Assembly: GCA_036873755.1 (NCBI GenBank)
Contig: JAVTVY010020625.1
Span: 16,885 to 80,884, forward strand
DNA from: Hanleya hanleyi
Lineage: Eukaryota; Mollusca; Polyplacophora; Lepidopleurida; Hanleyidae
DNA: 64,000 nucleotides
Direction of reading: 5' to 3'
Shown here piece by piece: positions 12,888-24,189 of the stretch. Position 1 is the stretch's first letter; every line of letters begins with the position of its first letter. The translations under genes and the position numbers were made by a program. The notes under the pieces were generated by a model that was given only the letters and a program-made list of their open reading frames with translations, was not told where the DNA came from and did not search any database.

Positions 12888-13101
12888 GGGTTAACGTCGT
12901 TTTCAACCTTGTTTCAGTCATATCACGACGGTGCCTACATGTGCCAGAACACGAGAGTGCTCACAGTTTCTATTACCCTGGACACTGATCAGCCCAGCCA
13001 GTATAGCACCCGGTCACCCATCCAAGTATTGACCGAGCTTAACGTTGCTTAACTTCGGTAATCTGACGAGAATCGGTGTGTCCAACGCTATAAGCCGTAC
13101 C
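12888..13101 (-). mobile_element. 5S-rRNA-derived SINE remnant
   Basis: On the minus strand 13,101-12,997 reads as a 5S rRNA homologue: CCGAAGTTAAGCAACG followed by TACTTGGATGGGTGACCG, i.e. the internal A and C boxes of the pol III promoter. It lacks about 11 nt before the 3' stem (GGGTGACCG runs directly into GGTGCTATACTGGC). About 110 nt of non-5S body follow, including TCAGTCATATCACGACGG in complement and a GACGTTAACCCCTACT tail. Blocks like this are familiar from mollusc SINEs (from memory). A full functional 5S gene is excluded by the deletion. Confidence 0.7.
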
Positions 13102-13214
13102 CTAAGCAATATATGTTTCAGAAGTAGTATGAAAAGCCTGTAATTTATCAGATTTTTCTAGTCTGTTTTCCGCCGGATGAAGACCGAACAGTATAAAGTA
13201 AAGTATCGGATATC

Positions 13215-15301
13215 TATGGTGTTCTATTTGTGCCAAGTTTCCATCGCCTTTTCAAAACGCGACGTCGCCTTTTGAAACGCGATGTCGTGTTTCGAAACGC
13301 GCGACGTCGCGTTTTTAAAACACGACGTCGCCTTTTGGAAAACACGACGTCGCCTTTTAAAACGCGACGTCGCGTTTCTTTCCTATGTTTTTGCATTGTA
13401 AAACTCGACACAACGGAACTCGACGTCGCGTTTTCAAAAGGCGACGTCGTGTTTCACCCACGTCTTGTTTGGCAATGTTAAAAGATAGAAAAGAAACGCG
13501 ACGTCGCGTTTTAAAACGCGACGTCGTGTTTTTTAAAAGGCGACGTCGCGTTTTCAAAAGGCGACGTCGCCTTTCAAAACGCGACGTCGGCTTTCGAAAG
13601 GCGACGTCGCCTTTTAAAACGCGACGTCGCCTTTCGAAACGCGACGTCGCCTTTCGAAACGCGACGTCGCCTTTCGAAACGCGACGTCGCCTTTTGGTCT
13701 TTCAACTGCGCATGTGCAGGTTTAGGGAGCATTTGTTATTAGTGAGCCAGAGCTATCCGCTTGACCATCTCAGAGAATTATAAGACAATCACAATAGTAG
13801 AGGGTTCCAATTCTATCAGCAAAACTGTGGGTTACAAGGTTGTCACCGTTATCGTGAAACTAGACTTTGATAGGAGAGCGAAACAATAAGGGCAGAAACT
13901 CTTAACTGAGATTGGAATAAACGAACCTAAATTTGTGGCGGCGTCTCCGGGAATGGTTACACGCTTATTTTCCTATTTTTGATAAAAATAGGTGGTGGTA
14001 GCATTGACCTATCTGAACTAAGATAATTTGTTTTTTTGCGATAGAGTGCCCAATTATTTTAAAACCGCTACATAGCGTATAAATAACTATACAAAGGGTT
14101 CAAAGCTCAAATTCAATAACGTATTACTCAACTTGGTAAGTCATTTTTAATATCATTAACCTGAGAAGCACCTGGCTGGAATGTTTTCCACCCATGCAGA
14201 TCAATCCAGCTTCCATTTTTACACCTGGTGGTGAAAGATTTACAGCCAAGTGAAAATGTGTTGGTCTAGGTAGAAACTGTTTTTACCGAGGACCGTTTTA
14301 ATCCAGTTGAAATAAATTAATCAATCAACATTTAAATGTCCTCTATGGGTGACACTAACGGCACAGCTTCCACTTAGTGAGTCCATTAGTGCATTGTGCT
14401 ATAACTGAATGCATAGTGAAATGGCAATTTAAAGTCAAGTAATAAACGATACTGCCAGCCGAGTTTTACACCCAAGATTAATGATACAATGTGAATAATA
14501 TAAAAATAATAAAGCCTGACAAACGTTTAGAGGACGGACAGGATGATTATCTTGAAAAAAAATTAGTTGGTTGCTGTACAAGTAACTGAAAGCTAATGAG
14601 GAAACATTGTCTAAATACATGCATTATGCGCACTAATAATGTCAGCTTGTTCTTGTCTTGAGGGGTGCGTATACTCAATGGATATACATGATCTAATTTC
14701 TGAGACGGATATAAGCACAGCGAAGTTTCCTACCACACATTTCATTTACACAGTCTTCTACATATATCTACATGTATGTCATTTGTCTTGTCTAACTAAA
14801 GCATTGTATCTATAGTCACAACACAATTTCTTGAAAATAAATGATCCCTAGACATGCGCAGTTCTACTATCAAAACACGACGTCGCGTTTCAAAAGGCGA
14901 CGTCGCGTTTCGAAAGGCGACGTCGCGTTTCGAAAGGCGTACGCAGAAACGCGACGCGTCGCCTTTTGAAATCGCGACGTCGCCTTTAAAACACGACGTC
15001 GCAAAGCGGTAGCGACGTCGCGTTTCTTTCCTATCTTTTAACATTGCCAAACAAGACGTGGGTGAAACACGACGTCGCCTTTTGAAAACGCGACGTCGAG
15101 TTCCGTTGTGTCGAGTTTTACAATGCAAAAACATAGGGAAGAAACGCGACGTCGCGTTTTAAAAGGCGACGTCGTGTTTTCCAAAGGCGACGTCGTGTTT
15201 TAAAAACGCGACGTCGCGTTTCAAAAGGCGACGTCGCGTTTCAAAAGGCGACGTCGCGTTTTGAAAAGGCGACGGAAACTTGGCACAAATAGAACACCAT
15301 A
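13215..15301. mobile_element. 2,087-bp foldback element with GCGACGTCGC arrays and GATATC target duplication
   Basis: It begins TATGGTGTTCTATTTGTGCC and ends with the exact complement, and is bounded by GATATC at 13,209-13,214 and 15,302-15,307. The paralogous empty site in copy 2 (about 17,177-17,182) holds one GATATC followed by the same flank, so the boundaries are firm. The arms (about 13,215-13,720 and 14,872-15,301) are nearly identical in inverse and consist of the palindrome GCGACGTCGC spaced by AAAACG/CTTTTG-type linkers. The 1.15-kb centre has no convincing gene; arginine-rich frames in the arms are repeat artefacts. A six-base duplication is also typical of Polintons, but family membership is not shown. 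Confidence 0.85.
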
Positions 15302-15950
15302 GATATCGCTCCGCAATAATGGCGACACACGATTCGCAAGCCATCTTATGGATGGCGAAGTTCACGGAAATGAGGATCAAATCCTGTATCTGAAAGATAC
15401 GGCCTTCAGGCTTTGACACTTAGAGCCGAACCATTCCAGAAACCCGAAGCAAACTGAAATCGACAGGAGAGGTAAAGTGGTGGGCGTGTGCATGCCTCCA
15501 ATATAATGCAGTCACCTTGAAATGAACAAGTCATCAATCGAGTTGCACTGCTCAATGAAAATCTTTCAGGTCTGCGGATCAGATTTGGATGGAGTGTAGG
15601 CATGCAGGAATGTCTAAACTAAGACCCCACCACACGATTAACATTTTCAGAGACTGAAGACGGTAACTTCCAGATATTCCGTCCCAGGATTGCAGACAAA
15701 TATAAAGCTGGCAAATATTATCTTGCTCAATGTAGATAACGTAAACGTTTGCGAAAAAAAGTGTCCACGCGCCTAATACAAAACGATGAGCGCTATAAAT
15801 AGTAAAATTTCAAACATAGCATTCAATTTTACAATGTTTATGAATTTTATTGAATACATAGATTATAACGCCGGTTTCAGCGGCAGTTGCTGCCGTGGCG
15901 GCGGTGACGCGTCTCCTCACTGACAAAGATAATGCTACTATCTCCCTTAG

Positions 15951-16139
15951 TCAACTTATCAAATATACTTTTTGCATCTTAATCGCCTGCTTGAGCGCTT
16001 CATCATACCCTTTTTCGTACATCATTTGTAAACGTTTCTTTTTTAAGATCATTTTGTAGGGATGGCAATTCATCACATGATTGCGATACGCTTTACGTAA
16101 AGTTTTCTTCGTCTCTGATATGTAGTCTTGCTTTGCCAT
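15951..16139 (-). pseudogene. Small conserved helical protein, copy 1 (C-terminus frameshifted)
   Basis: An ATG-started frame of 62 codons, rich in lysine, ending in a helix with the motif EALKQAIKM before its frame is lost by about one missing base relative to copy 2 (TTTTTGCATC here, TTTTTCGCATC in copy 2). A related motif, EALENAIRMRK, ends the 55-residue protein at 32,045-32,212 in the small Polinton, so this is a shared short protein of Polinton-like elements. It lies just downstream of the ATPase remnant on the same strand. Function unknown. Confidence 0.55.
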
Positions 16140-16261
16140 TCACCCGATATCTCTCATTCATAGGGCTCATCAAGTTCATTCCATTTAAACCATGGATGAA
16201 TTGTCCTTGTAAAAAGTTCAAGTGCCTCCTGTACATCTTTTTCCATCACTGCACGTCACTT

Positions 16262-16580
16262 AAGAAGTAATCGAGTCGTCCCGAGTAAATATGGCGACCT
16301 AATAAAGCTATCTGCTGCTTATCGATGGTGTTGTCGATATCTCTTAAAGCTATGGCCTGATCGAACAAGTTTTTTTACACTATGTAAATAACTGATACTT
16401 TGTCAGGCAGCGATCCTCTTGAAGTCTTCGTGTCCTGTTTGGTTTCAGTCATAATTTCGTCGATTATTACCAGATTTCTTACAGCAGAACAGAAATATCC
16501 TTCGTCTCCGAGATTTAAGGGTATGTCCTTAACAAATTTTATATCAGGGTCTGAAATGACCCATGCGGGTCAGCAGATTA
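16262..16580 (-). pseudogene. Packaging ATPase remnant, copy 1 (C-terminal half)
   Basis: The minus-strand frame contains a Walker B-like NLVIIDEIM followed by GSLPDKVSVIYIV, then a TAA stop, then NLFDQ and DKQQIALLGRHIYSG. These line up in order with the FtsK/HerA-type packaging ATPase at 60.5-61.2 kb (LVVVDDLMAE ... LSIIYIV ... NLFS ... ARQMYPG). The P-loop half is not recognisable upstream. In-frame stop and missing N-terminus make this a pseudogene. Confidence 0.6.
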
Positions 16581-17360
16581 TGGGCACGAGCAGTTGTGTA
16601 GGTAAAGTTTTTGGGTAATATTTTTTTCTTGTGCAAGTAGAAAACACACTCGGGTCACCCATTGGATGTCACTCAAGAGCGTGACAAGGTGATCACACAT
16701 GCTGTCTCGTTGGCGAAGGGCTGCATCGGTAGCTCCCACATGGTGTAAATGTCATTTCTCTGCGATTTTTCTACTATTGTTGATGTTGTTTCCAGTAAAA
16801 ACCACCCCAGTCTGCTCGGGGTTGAAGTAATACGCTTGATCGATATGGTGAAGAATGCCTGTGACGAAGCTCACATTCTTTGATCGCGTAGTCTCGTAGG
16901 TGGGCTGCCACAGACAGTAGCGCCGGAAAAAAGACTGGTTTTGCTGCTAGGCCATTCCGTGAAGAATTTTATCATCCAGGACGTCTTTCGTAACCCTGTC
17001 TGTCCGCTGAACGTCATCGTATAGGGGTGGTCTACTCCAATTAGTGGGCCCAGAGGGGATACACCCGGTTGTGTCTCTTTGTCTCGTAGTTACACACGAG
17101 ACCTCCAATACGACACTCTCCACGACATATTTAGAGTCTGTTCTCCGCCGGATGAAGACCGAACAGTATACGGTAAAGTATCGGATATCGCTGCGCAATA
17201 ATGCCGACACACGATTCACAAGCCATCTTATGAATGGCGAAGTGTACGGAAATGAGGATCAAATGATCCCTGAGGATCAAATCCTGTATCTGAAAGATAC
17301 GGTCTTCAAGCTTTGACACTGAGAGCCGAATCATTCCAGACACCCGAAGCAAACTGAAAT

Positions 17361-17545
17361 CCGCTTCGCTGGTGACCACTAGCCTCACACCGCTGAACCG
17401 GCACGGGTTCGAGCCCATTTGGTCCATGTGTGAAAGTTTGTCAGGTACTTCGGCTTCCTCCACCAACCAAACTGACTGTCACCATATGAGTGAAACAAAC
17501 GTGAGTGTGACATTGAGTCAAATTCCCTCCCTTCCCCTCCCTCCC
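17361..17545 (+). mobile_element. tRNA-derived SINE, 185 bp
   Basis: A pol III B box GGGTTCGAGCCC lies near 17,405, followed by a body with TTCCTCCACCAACCAAACTG and ATATGAGTGAAA, a combination I know from mollusc tRNA-SINEs. It is flanked by GCAAACTGAAAT (17,349-17,360) and GCAAAGTGAAAT (17,546-17,557), a 12-bp duplication with one mismatch. Copy 1 of the tandem duplication has the uninterrupted site at 15,449-15,460. Confidence 0.85.
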
Positions 17546-17997
17546 GCAAAGTGAAATCGACAGGAGAGGTAAAATGGTGGGCGTGTGCATGCCTCCAATA
17601 CAATGCAGTCACCTTGAAATGAACAAGTCATCAGTCGAGTTGCACTGCTCAATGAAAATCTTTCAGGTCTGCGGATCAGATTTGGATGGAGTGTAGGCAT
17701 GCAGAAATGTCTAAACTAAAACCCCACCACACGATTAACATTTTCAGAGACTGAAGACGGTAACTTCCAGATATTCCGTCCCAGGATTGGATAGTCAGTG
17801 TATGCATTTCCTAACAATTTCACATCATATTACAGACAAATCTAAAGCTGATAAATATTGTCTTGCTCAATGTAGATAACGTTGCTGAAAGGTTTGCGAA
17901 AAAAGTGTCCACGCGCCTAGTACAAAACGACGAGCGCTATAAATAGTAAAATTTCAAACATAGCATTCAGTTTTACAATGTTTATGAATTTTATTGA

Positions 17998-18076
17998 ATT
18001 ACAAGCGTCTGGTGCGTCATTCATAATCAGCCGTCGTCCATTAGAGAATATCCGCGTCCATAATCCAAAGACCTAT
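17998..18076 (-). pseudogene. Fragment of conserved micropeptide gene (RGYSLMDDG)
   Basis: The minus strand encodes DYGRGYSLMDDG followed by an in-frame TGA. The same block, intact, forms the C-terminal half of the 53-residue membrane micropeptide at 32,209-32,370. It is followed by an AATAAA signal on the minus strand. The upstream membrane segment is missing here, so this copy is broken. Confidence 0.6.
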
Positions 18077-18229
18077 TACAACGCCGGTTTCAGCGGCAGT
18101 TGCTGCCGTGGTGGCGGTGACGCGTCTCTGACGTTAAAGTGATATAAATGATCGTAAGTAAAGGAAGATGAACCTATTAGTATATATTCTCTATTATATT
18201 TATGATATAATTATCTGATGACACTATTT

Positions 18230-18424
18230 CTACGTTTCAACATCATCGTTTTCCTCAATGACAAAGATAATGCTACTATCTCCCTTAGTCAACTTATCAA
18301 ATATACTTTTTCGCATCTTAATCGCCTGCTTGAGCGCTTCATGATACTCTTTTTCGTATATCATTTGTAAACGTTTCTTTTTTAAGATTTCATTCTGAGT
18401 ATAATCGTTTTGTAGCGATGGCAA
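18230..18424 (-). pseudogene. Small conserved helical protein, copy 2 (start lost)
   Basis: Keeps the intact C-terminus EALKQAIKMRKSIFDKL plus an acidic tail ending in DDVET. The equivalent of the copy 1 ATG has become ATA, and an insertion near 18,390-18,405 shifts the N-terminal frame. Copy 1 and copy 2 are therefore broken in complementary places, showing the parent gene was once intact. Function unknown. Confidence 0.55.
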
Positions 18425-18644
18425 TTCATCACATGATTGCGATACGCTTTACGTGAAGTTTTCTTCGTCTCTAATATGTAGTCTTGCTTTTCTATTCATC
18501 CGATATCTCTCCTTTTGGGGGCTCATCAAGTTCATTCCATTTAAACCATGGATGAATTGTCCTTGTAAAAAGTTCAAGTGTCTCCTGTACATCTTTTTCA
18601 ATCACTTCAGGTCACTTAAAAAGTAATCGAGTCATCTAGAGTAA

Positions 18645-18925
18645 ATATGGCGACCTAATTAAGCTATCTGCTGCTTATCGATGGTGTTGTCGATATCTAT
18701 TGAAGTTATGCCCTGATCGAAAAAGTTTGTTTCCACTATGTAAATAACTGATACTTTGTCAGGGAGCGATCCTCTTGAAGTCTTCGTGTCCTGTTTGGTT
18801 TCAGCCATAATGTCGTCGATTATTACCAGATTTCTTACAGCAGAACAGAAATATCCTTCGTCTCCGAGATTTAAGGGTATGTCCTTAACAAATTTTATGT
18901 CAGGGTCTGAAATGCCCCATGCGGG
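18645..18925 (-). pseudogene. Packaging ATPase remnant, copy 2 (C-terminal half)
   Basis: Minus-strand frame with IKFVKDIPLNL, the Walker B-like NLVIIDDIMAE (about 18,800-18,832), KVSVIYIV, NFFDQG and DKQQIA, then a TAA before LGRHIYS. The order of motifs matches the packaging ATPase of the element at 60.5-61.2 kb. In copy 2 the codon after IYIV is GAA, whereas copy 1 has TAA. No P-loop was seen upstream, so only the C-terminal half is preserved. Confidence 0.6.
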
Positions 18926-19505
18926 TCAGCAGATTCTGGGCACGAGCAGTTGTGTAGGTATAACATTTTTCCCTTGTGCAGTAGAAGACACACCCGGATT
19001 ACCCATTGGATGTCACTCAAGAGCGTGACAAGATCACACATGCTCTCTCGTTGGCGTAGAGCTGCATCGGTGGCGCCCGCATAGTGTAAATGCCCTTTTT
19101 CTGCGATTTTTCTACTACTGATGATGTTGTTTCCAGTAAAAACCACCTCAGTCTGCTCGGGGTTGAAGTAATACGCTTGATCGACGAAGAATGCCTGTAA
19201 CGAATGGCTGTCACAGTGAAGAATGCCTGTGACGAAGCTCACATTCTTTGATCGCATAGTCTCGTCGGTGGGCTGCCACGGGCAGTAGCGCCGAAAAAGA
19301 CGGGTTGTTGCTGCTAGGTCATTCCGTTAAGAATTTTATCATCCAGGACGTCTTTCGGAACCCTGTCTGTCCGCTGAACGTCATCGTATATAGGGATGGT
19401 CTACTTCAATTAGTGGACCCAGAGGGGATACACTCGGCTGTGTCTCTTTGTCGTGTAGTTTACACACGAGACCTTCAACACGACACTCTCCACGACATAT
19501 TTAGA

Positions 19506-20221
19506 TCCAAGATGGCCCCTGCATCCTCCAAAACATCCGCAACAGGCGTGCCGAGCGAATGCGCACGATGACGTCACCTGCGAAAGTCACACCACCGGGT
19601 CCTGAAAACCCTCCGGGCATATGCTACAGCGTAATTCCGATCGATAGAACCCCTATACCCTATATTGTACTCCACCATTGGGACTCAGGGTGGCTCGTAC
19701 TTCGTCCGAACACGTCCCTGTGCATCCCTAAATTGCCCTTTCTCTACTTCACCCTCACTGCACATGTACCATGACGTTCCTTCCGATCAAATCCAGGACA
19801 ACCGTGGTCTATACCACGAGAGCTTCAAGACGACACCAAACACGGCACATTTGGACCAAGGATGACCTACCTAGACCCATTTGACTGGGTGTAGTCAGTT
19901 TTCCGTATTTTGTTACTAGAGTTCCGGCTTTTGTTTCTAAGTCATGCTTCACATCAACCCGCCAGTCACGTGATCGAAAGTTGCCTCGAACCGGAAGTGA
20001 CCCTAAGATCAAAGGTCAATGGAAAATCCTCCCTCTGCATTACCCCTCAACACGCCTTCTCCAAAAATACAAGATTTCACTGCTTACTACTAAAATCTTA
20101 AAATCAACAGGCGTCTTGCAGTCATACTTGAAATTTTATCATAATCCACCTCCCTGGACTGAAGTTATGGCATGAACAACACAATTGTCCAAGTACCTCC
20201 AAATGTTTTAACCCAGGGGAT
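19506..20221. other. Non-coding flank of the duplication
   Basis: Contains a CCAAGATGG motif, GATGACGTCACC, and near 19,805-19,865 a second divergent version of the 19,454-19,515 block (ACGAGA.CTTCAA.ACGACAC). No gene was recognised. Confidence 0.4.
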
Positions 20222-20660
20222 ATTGACCTTTTGACTAAAATTAAATAGGTTCTTCTTTGGTCCACAATGCCCAATGTTTTTAATCAATTCATAACTTGAA
20301 CTGGAGATTTTCTTTGTTTGTTTGTTTTGTTTTTTTTTGCATTTTCTCTGAAACAAATAACCTTGGCCTTTCGACCTCAAAATATATAAGGTGTTCTTTG
20401 CCTCTCGATCGAGGTATACCCAAAGTTTAGTATTAATCCTTAACAGGAAGAGGAAATTCCCATTCTTTGCAGATTTTCTGCCCCAAGTGACCTTGACCTT
20501 TGACCTAAAAATAAATAGGGTTTATCTTTGTCCCGTGAACAAAGTATATCCAAAGATTTTGTACCAATCCATAACCTGAAACTGGAGATATCGCACGAAC
20601 AATAACAGTTAACAGACGGATAGACAGACAGACAGACGTACGGACGGACGAACGGAAATC
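20222..20660. repeat. Three divergent copies of a TGACCTTTGACCT-type repeat plus GACA-rich tract
   Basis: Copies start near 20,222, 20,361 and 20,488, each with a TGACCTT.GACCT start, AAATA.ATAGG, then a CCAATCCATAACCTGAAACTG-like block. The last copy runs into a GACA/GACG-rich tract at about 20,612-20,652. Similar dispersed sequences are common in mollusc DNA (from memory). Non-coding. Confidence 0.6.
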
Positions 20661-23600
20661 GTAATATCGACAACGTCTATTGAGGGAGTTTAAAAAGTGT
20701 TATGGAACGGGAATTTGAAACAAGTAGAGCATCACGTGGCTGCTTGCGAAGACACAACGCTTTCACACGCGCTTATCGCGAAACAAACCGGCATTTCCAG
20801 AATCTAAGAGGCTGATGCCAAAAGTCTGACGAGTCAATGCGAAACCGTTTCCAAATGACCTATTTGCTATTTTAAAGGAGGAGAGGTAAAGTGCCCGAAC
20901 ATGGGACCCATCGTCTCGGCATATTTGGATCATCAAATTGAATAGATTCAAAACGATCAAATTTGTAGGCCTATCCTCGATTCGACTTTCGTCTCCATTC
21001 ATCAGACCCACCGCGCAGTTTCAGCCACACGACTAATACAATGAACAATACGTAACAAAGCCAAGCTAAACCAATTCCATAGGCAAGTTCCATTAATGAA
21101 CATGCGTAACAAAGCGACAGGTGAAATTCACCTCAAGTTCGCTACTTATCAGCCAAGGCACAGAATGGGTGAAGCCGTGTGATCAGGTCGTAAAAGGAAA
21201 CAAAGGATATTTATTACCATAAGGCGCGAGAACATCAATATGATTCATTTTGATTCTTGACGAGATGAGGAATATGACTCTTTATCCGCCATCTTTACCG
21301 CGCGTACACGTTTTCGTGCGCGCGCGGAATCATACCCGAACAGGCTTGAGTGCGAAGAGGCTGACGACAAGGTGGCTCGGGACCATATGGAGCTACATTA
21401 AATCTGACATACGAAGAAGACATTGTGGCCATGTGACACTTTTATTACCTTGTATCAGTGAACTTAAAACTAGGCGATCCATAGTTAAAGACAAAAAAAC
21501 AGACCGCGTTGTTCATGGGCACTCAACTGTAAACGGCCTAGTAATTCAGAGAAAGCTTTTAACAGTTTAAGTATCGAAATTGATACAACATCCGTTTCTT
21601 TAGCTCTCCTCCACGGATTTCTATATAGGAAGCCATGTGTATGTCTGTTGCCGCTGACCATAGCTGATTTTGCAAAACAGGACAGAAAAACACCAGAAAC
21701 GGACACATTTTCGAGAATAAACTGCGTGACTATGAACGAAAACACCTGTTGAAAAGGCATGAAAATAGCTAGTATGTTTAACAGTTTCATCTCTCATCGT
21801 GTATAACTCTGTGAAAAGTTTTACGACTTGATAATCAGGTTAGAATATAGCTGAACCTAAGACGATATCGTACGGACTGTCAATTTCGATATACACACTG
21901 ATATTATTTATTTCACATTTGTGTAAAGTATATTCCTACGAAGTAGGCTACAGATCGCAAATTGTCCGGTAATGAGTGAGTCCATCCGAATCCTTTCGTC
22001 GGCAAAATAAGGAGAACCGTTGACATTAGAACCTTAATTTTTGGCATGAACGTGCATTAGGGCATTGTTACGAGCAAGTTCTGAGCTGATCGAATTCTGC
22101 TGAAAATTTGATTTATAATTATTTTTTTTATTATTTATTGATGGCTCAGCGAGTGCACTGTCATGCCCATTGGGAACCCTTGGCTGTATGTTTCACTGTA
22201 TATATCACACAGTGCAAAACCTTGTGAGATATACCATCCGTAATTATTTTGACAGCTAGAGGTTACAGCAGTGTAGCTGGGTCACCCCCAATATGCCTAT
22301 AAACAGATCAGAACTAACAGTCTGAAAGGCTTGGAATTTCGAGAATGCAGTTAATAGTGCCATGGAGTAATAATTAAATTGTTCTTAGAGGTCAGAGCAG
22401 GAGAGACGAAATAAACAGATCTGTCTGGGAGTTTACACACATGCTCAGATTACTAGTAAGTGCTACATTATGGGAAACAAAATCAAACAGATATATGTTT
22501 TACAGTATTAAAAGGCTGTATTTAAGATGCTAAGTACCATCCTCAAATTCTACATTCATCAGATTGCCGGTACCCAAAATGTGTTGTCTCATATATCTAG
22601 ATAGCAATGTGATGTATAGATGCTATTTATTTGTCTTTGTACAGGTCATGCTCAGGAGAATGACATAGAATCATTATTATCTTGTGCCGAGAAGGTGTTG
22701 GTCTGGAGTTGAATTACCGTAAACTACATAAATGCTACCTTTCTACTATAGGACTATATATAATAATTTGTTGTATTGTTGGGAAAATAATGCGAATCAA
22801 AAAGTTGTTTTGGTCCTGGACAAGGGCACTGAAAACCATTAAAGGTATGTAAATGTATTTCACACGTAAAGCCTGAAACCTACTGAACTTTTTATTATTC
22901 AATCTGTTTCCCTTAGTTAAAAAATTGTAAAATTAAATCGGCGATCGCTATTTATTTTTGGAATGAAGGCGCATTAGGAGACTGTTACCAACAAGTTCTG
23001 AGCTGACCTACTTTTGATGAAAATTTCTGGTGGTGATTCTGACTTGGGCAGTGCCCACCTTAATATAGGCAGGATTTCAAATGGAGGTGGGGATTTCCAA
23101 GAGTTCAGTTCGCGTCGGAGTCCTAATGCTTACCCTACTTCGTAGGTCCTGTGACGTTAGTCACACTGCTCATGTGTATATGTATATACTACAAAAACTT
23201 AAATATATATCGAGATTGCCGAAAAGACTGAAATAGGGTGTATTCATTTTCTAATGAAAAAAATATCGTCTACAGCACCCCTTTGATGGGAAGATGAGAA
23301 ATCCAAACATCAGCGGGAAAAACTAATTTATAGAAGTACAATGGACTTAAAGTCTATATAAAGAGTCGATCAGTATCCCTATCTCTTTCAGCTTACAAGA
23401 ATTTGACAGCGAGAAGCAAAAGAATCAAGCGGAATGTTGACAGATGCAATATATTAAGTTGTTTCTGTAAATTAACAATAAAAGGGTTGAAAAATTTGTG
23501 ACTCGTTCACTGACAGGATAGGTCACGCATTAACATAACATTAAAAAGGTATTTACCCCGAGTATCGCCATCAACGGCCATTAAAACTGCTTTGACGCTA

Positions 23601-24189
23601 CATTAAGATGTGTAAGTGTCCGTCATTCCTGTGTACATATATATTCGTCTCAATTAACCTTTTTTTTTTGCTAAAAAAAAGCCTTCTTCACAAAGTGTCA
23701 CTTGTTCAGAGAAAATATATAGTGCAGACACCAATATACAGGTACACTTAAAGTAAAGGGTTTCTTGTCTACATACACCATTAGTAAAGTTTAATATATT
23801 TTTTATATTTATCTCGGGCCAATTTTATGCACATGATTATGTATAACAAAACAAACACATTTTTTTTGTTATCGGCTGAGACATAGATTAAAGCGCGCCA
23901 CAACTACAGTAGCACGGTACCTTGTCACACCTTTTAAATAACTGATTCACGTAAATCCTGGTTATATCTCCGTCAATAAATAACCATCCGCAAGTGTCCG
24001 GTTACATAATCGGCAGATGTCATTTGAATGAATTCGCGCAGATGTAAATAATTGTCGTATGCCATTAACAGTCTATTTGAAAATGTGATGAATGTAATAT
24101 TAAACGTCCATGAACTCTCCATAATAGCAGCCTCCGTATGAACCTATTAGCTATGGAGAATAATAAAAATATAATATAATAATCTTCTC
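20661..24189. other. Long non-coding stretch
   Basis: No frame over about 106 codons and none recognisable. Two diverged copies of a block around GCATTAGG.....TGTTAC and CAAGTTCTGAGCTGA are at about 22,050-22,110 and 22,968-23,030 in the same orientation, probably an old dispersed repeat. Otherwise nothing was seen. Confidence 0.4.

Larger units (their letters stand above)
13153..17128. repeat. Tandem duplication of decayed Polinton-like fragment, copy 1
   Basis: Starts at AGTCTGTTTTCCGCCGGATGA and ends at CACGACATATTTAGAG, where copy 2 begins with the same start. Without its 2.09-kb foldback insertion (13,215-15,301 plus 6-bp duplication) copy 1 is about 1.9 kb. Alignable landmarks include GAAGACGGTAACTTCCAGAT, GCCGGTTTCAGCGGCAGTTG and GGCAGCGATCCTCTTGAAGT, all present in copy 2. 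Confidence 0.85.
17129..19505. repeat. Tandem duplication of decayed Polinton-like fragment, copy 2
   Basis: Second copy, about 2.38 kb, in the same orientation. It contains a tRNA-derived SINE (17,361-17,545) absent from copy 1, keeps an 80-bp block (17,998-18,076) deleted from copy 1, and lacks the foldback element. A conserved minus-strand frame at 18,895-19,257 (including YYFNPEQTEVVFTGNNI) is also found in copy 1 at 16,690-16,890; its identity is unknown. Confidence 0.85.

Noticed and set aside
12997..13101. Functional 5S rRNA gene
   Set aside because: About 11 nt before the 3' stem are missing and a SINE-like body follows.
13214..15419. Arginine-rich short frames
   Set aside because: They translate GACGTCGC palindromes on both strands and have no independent support.
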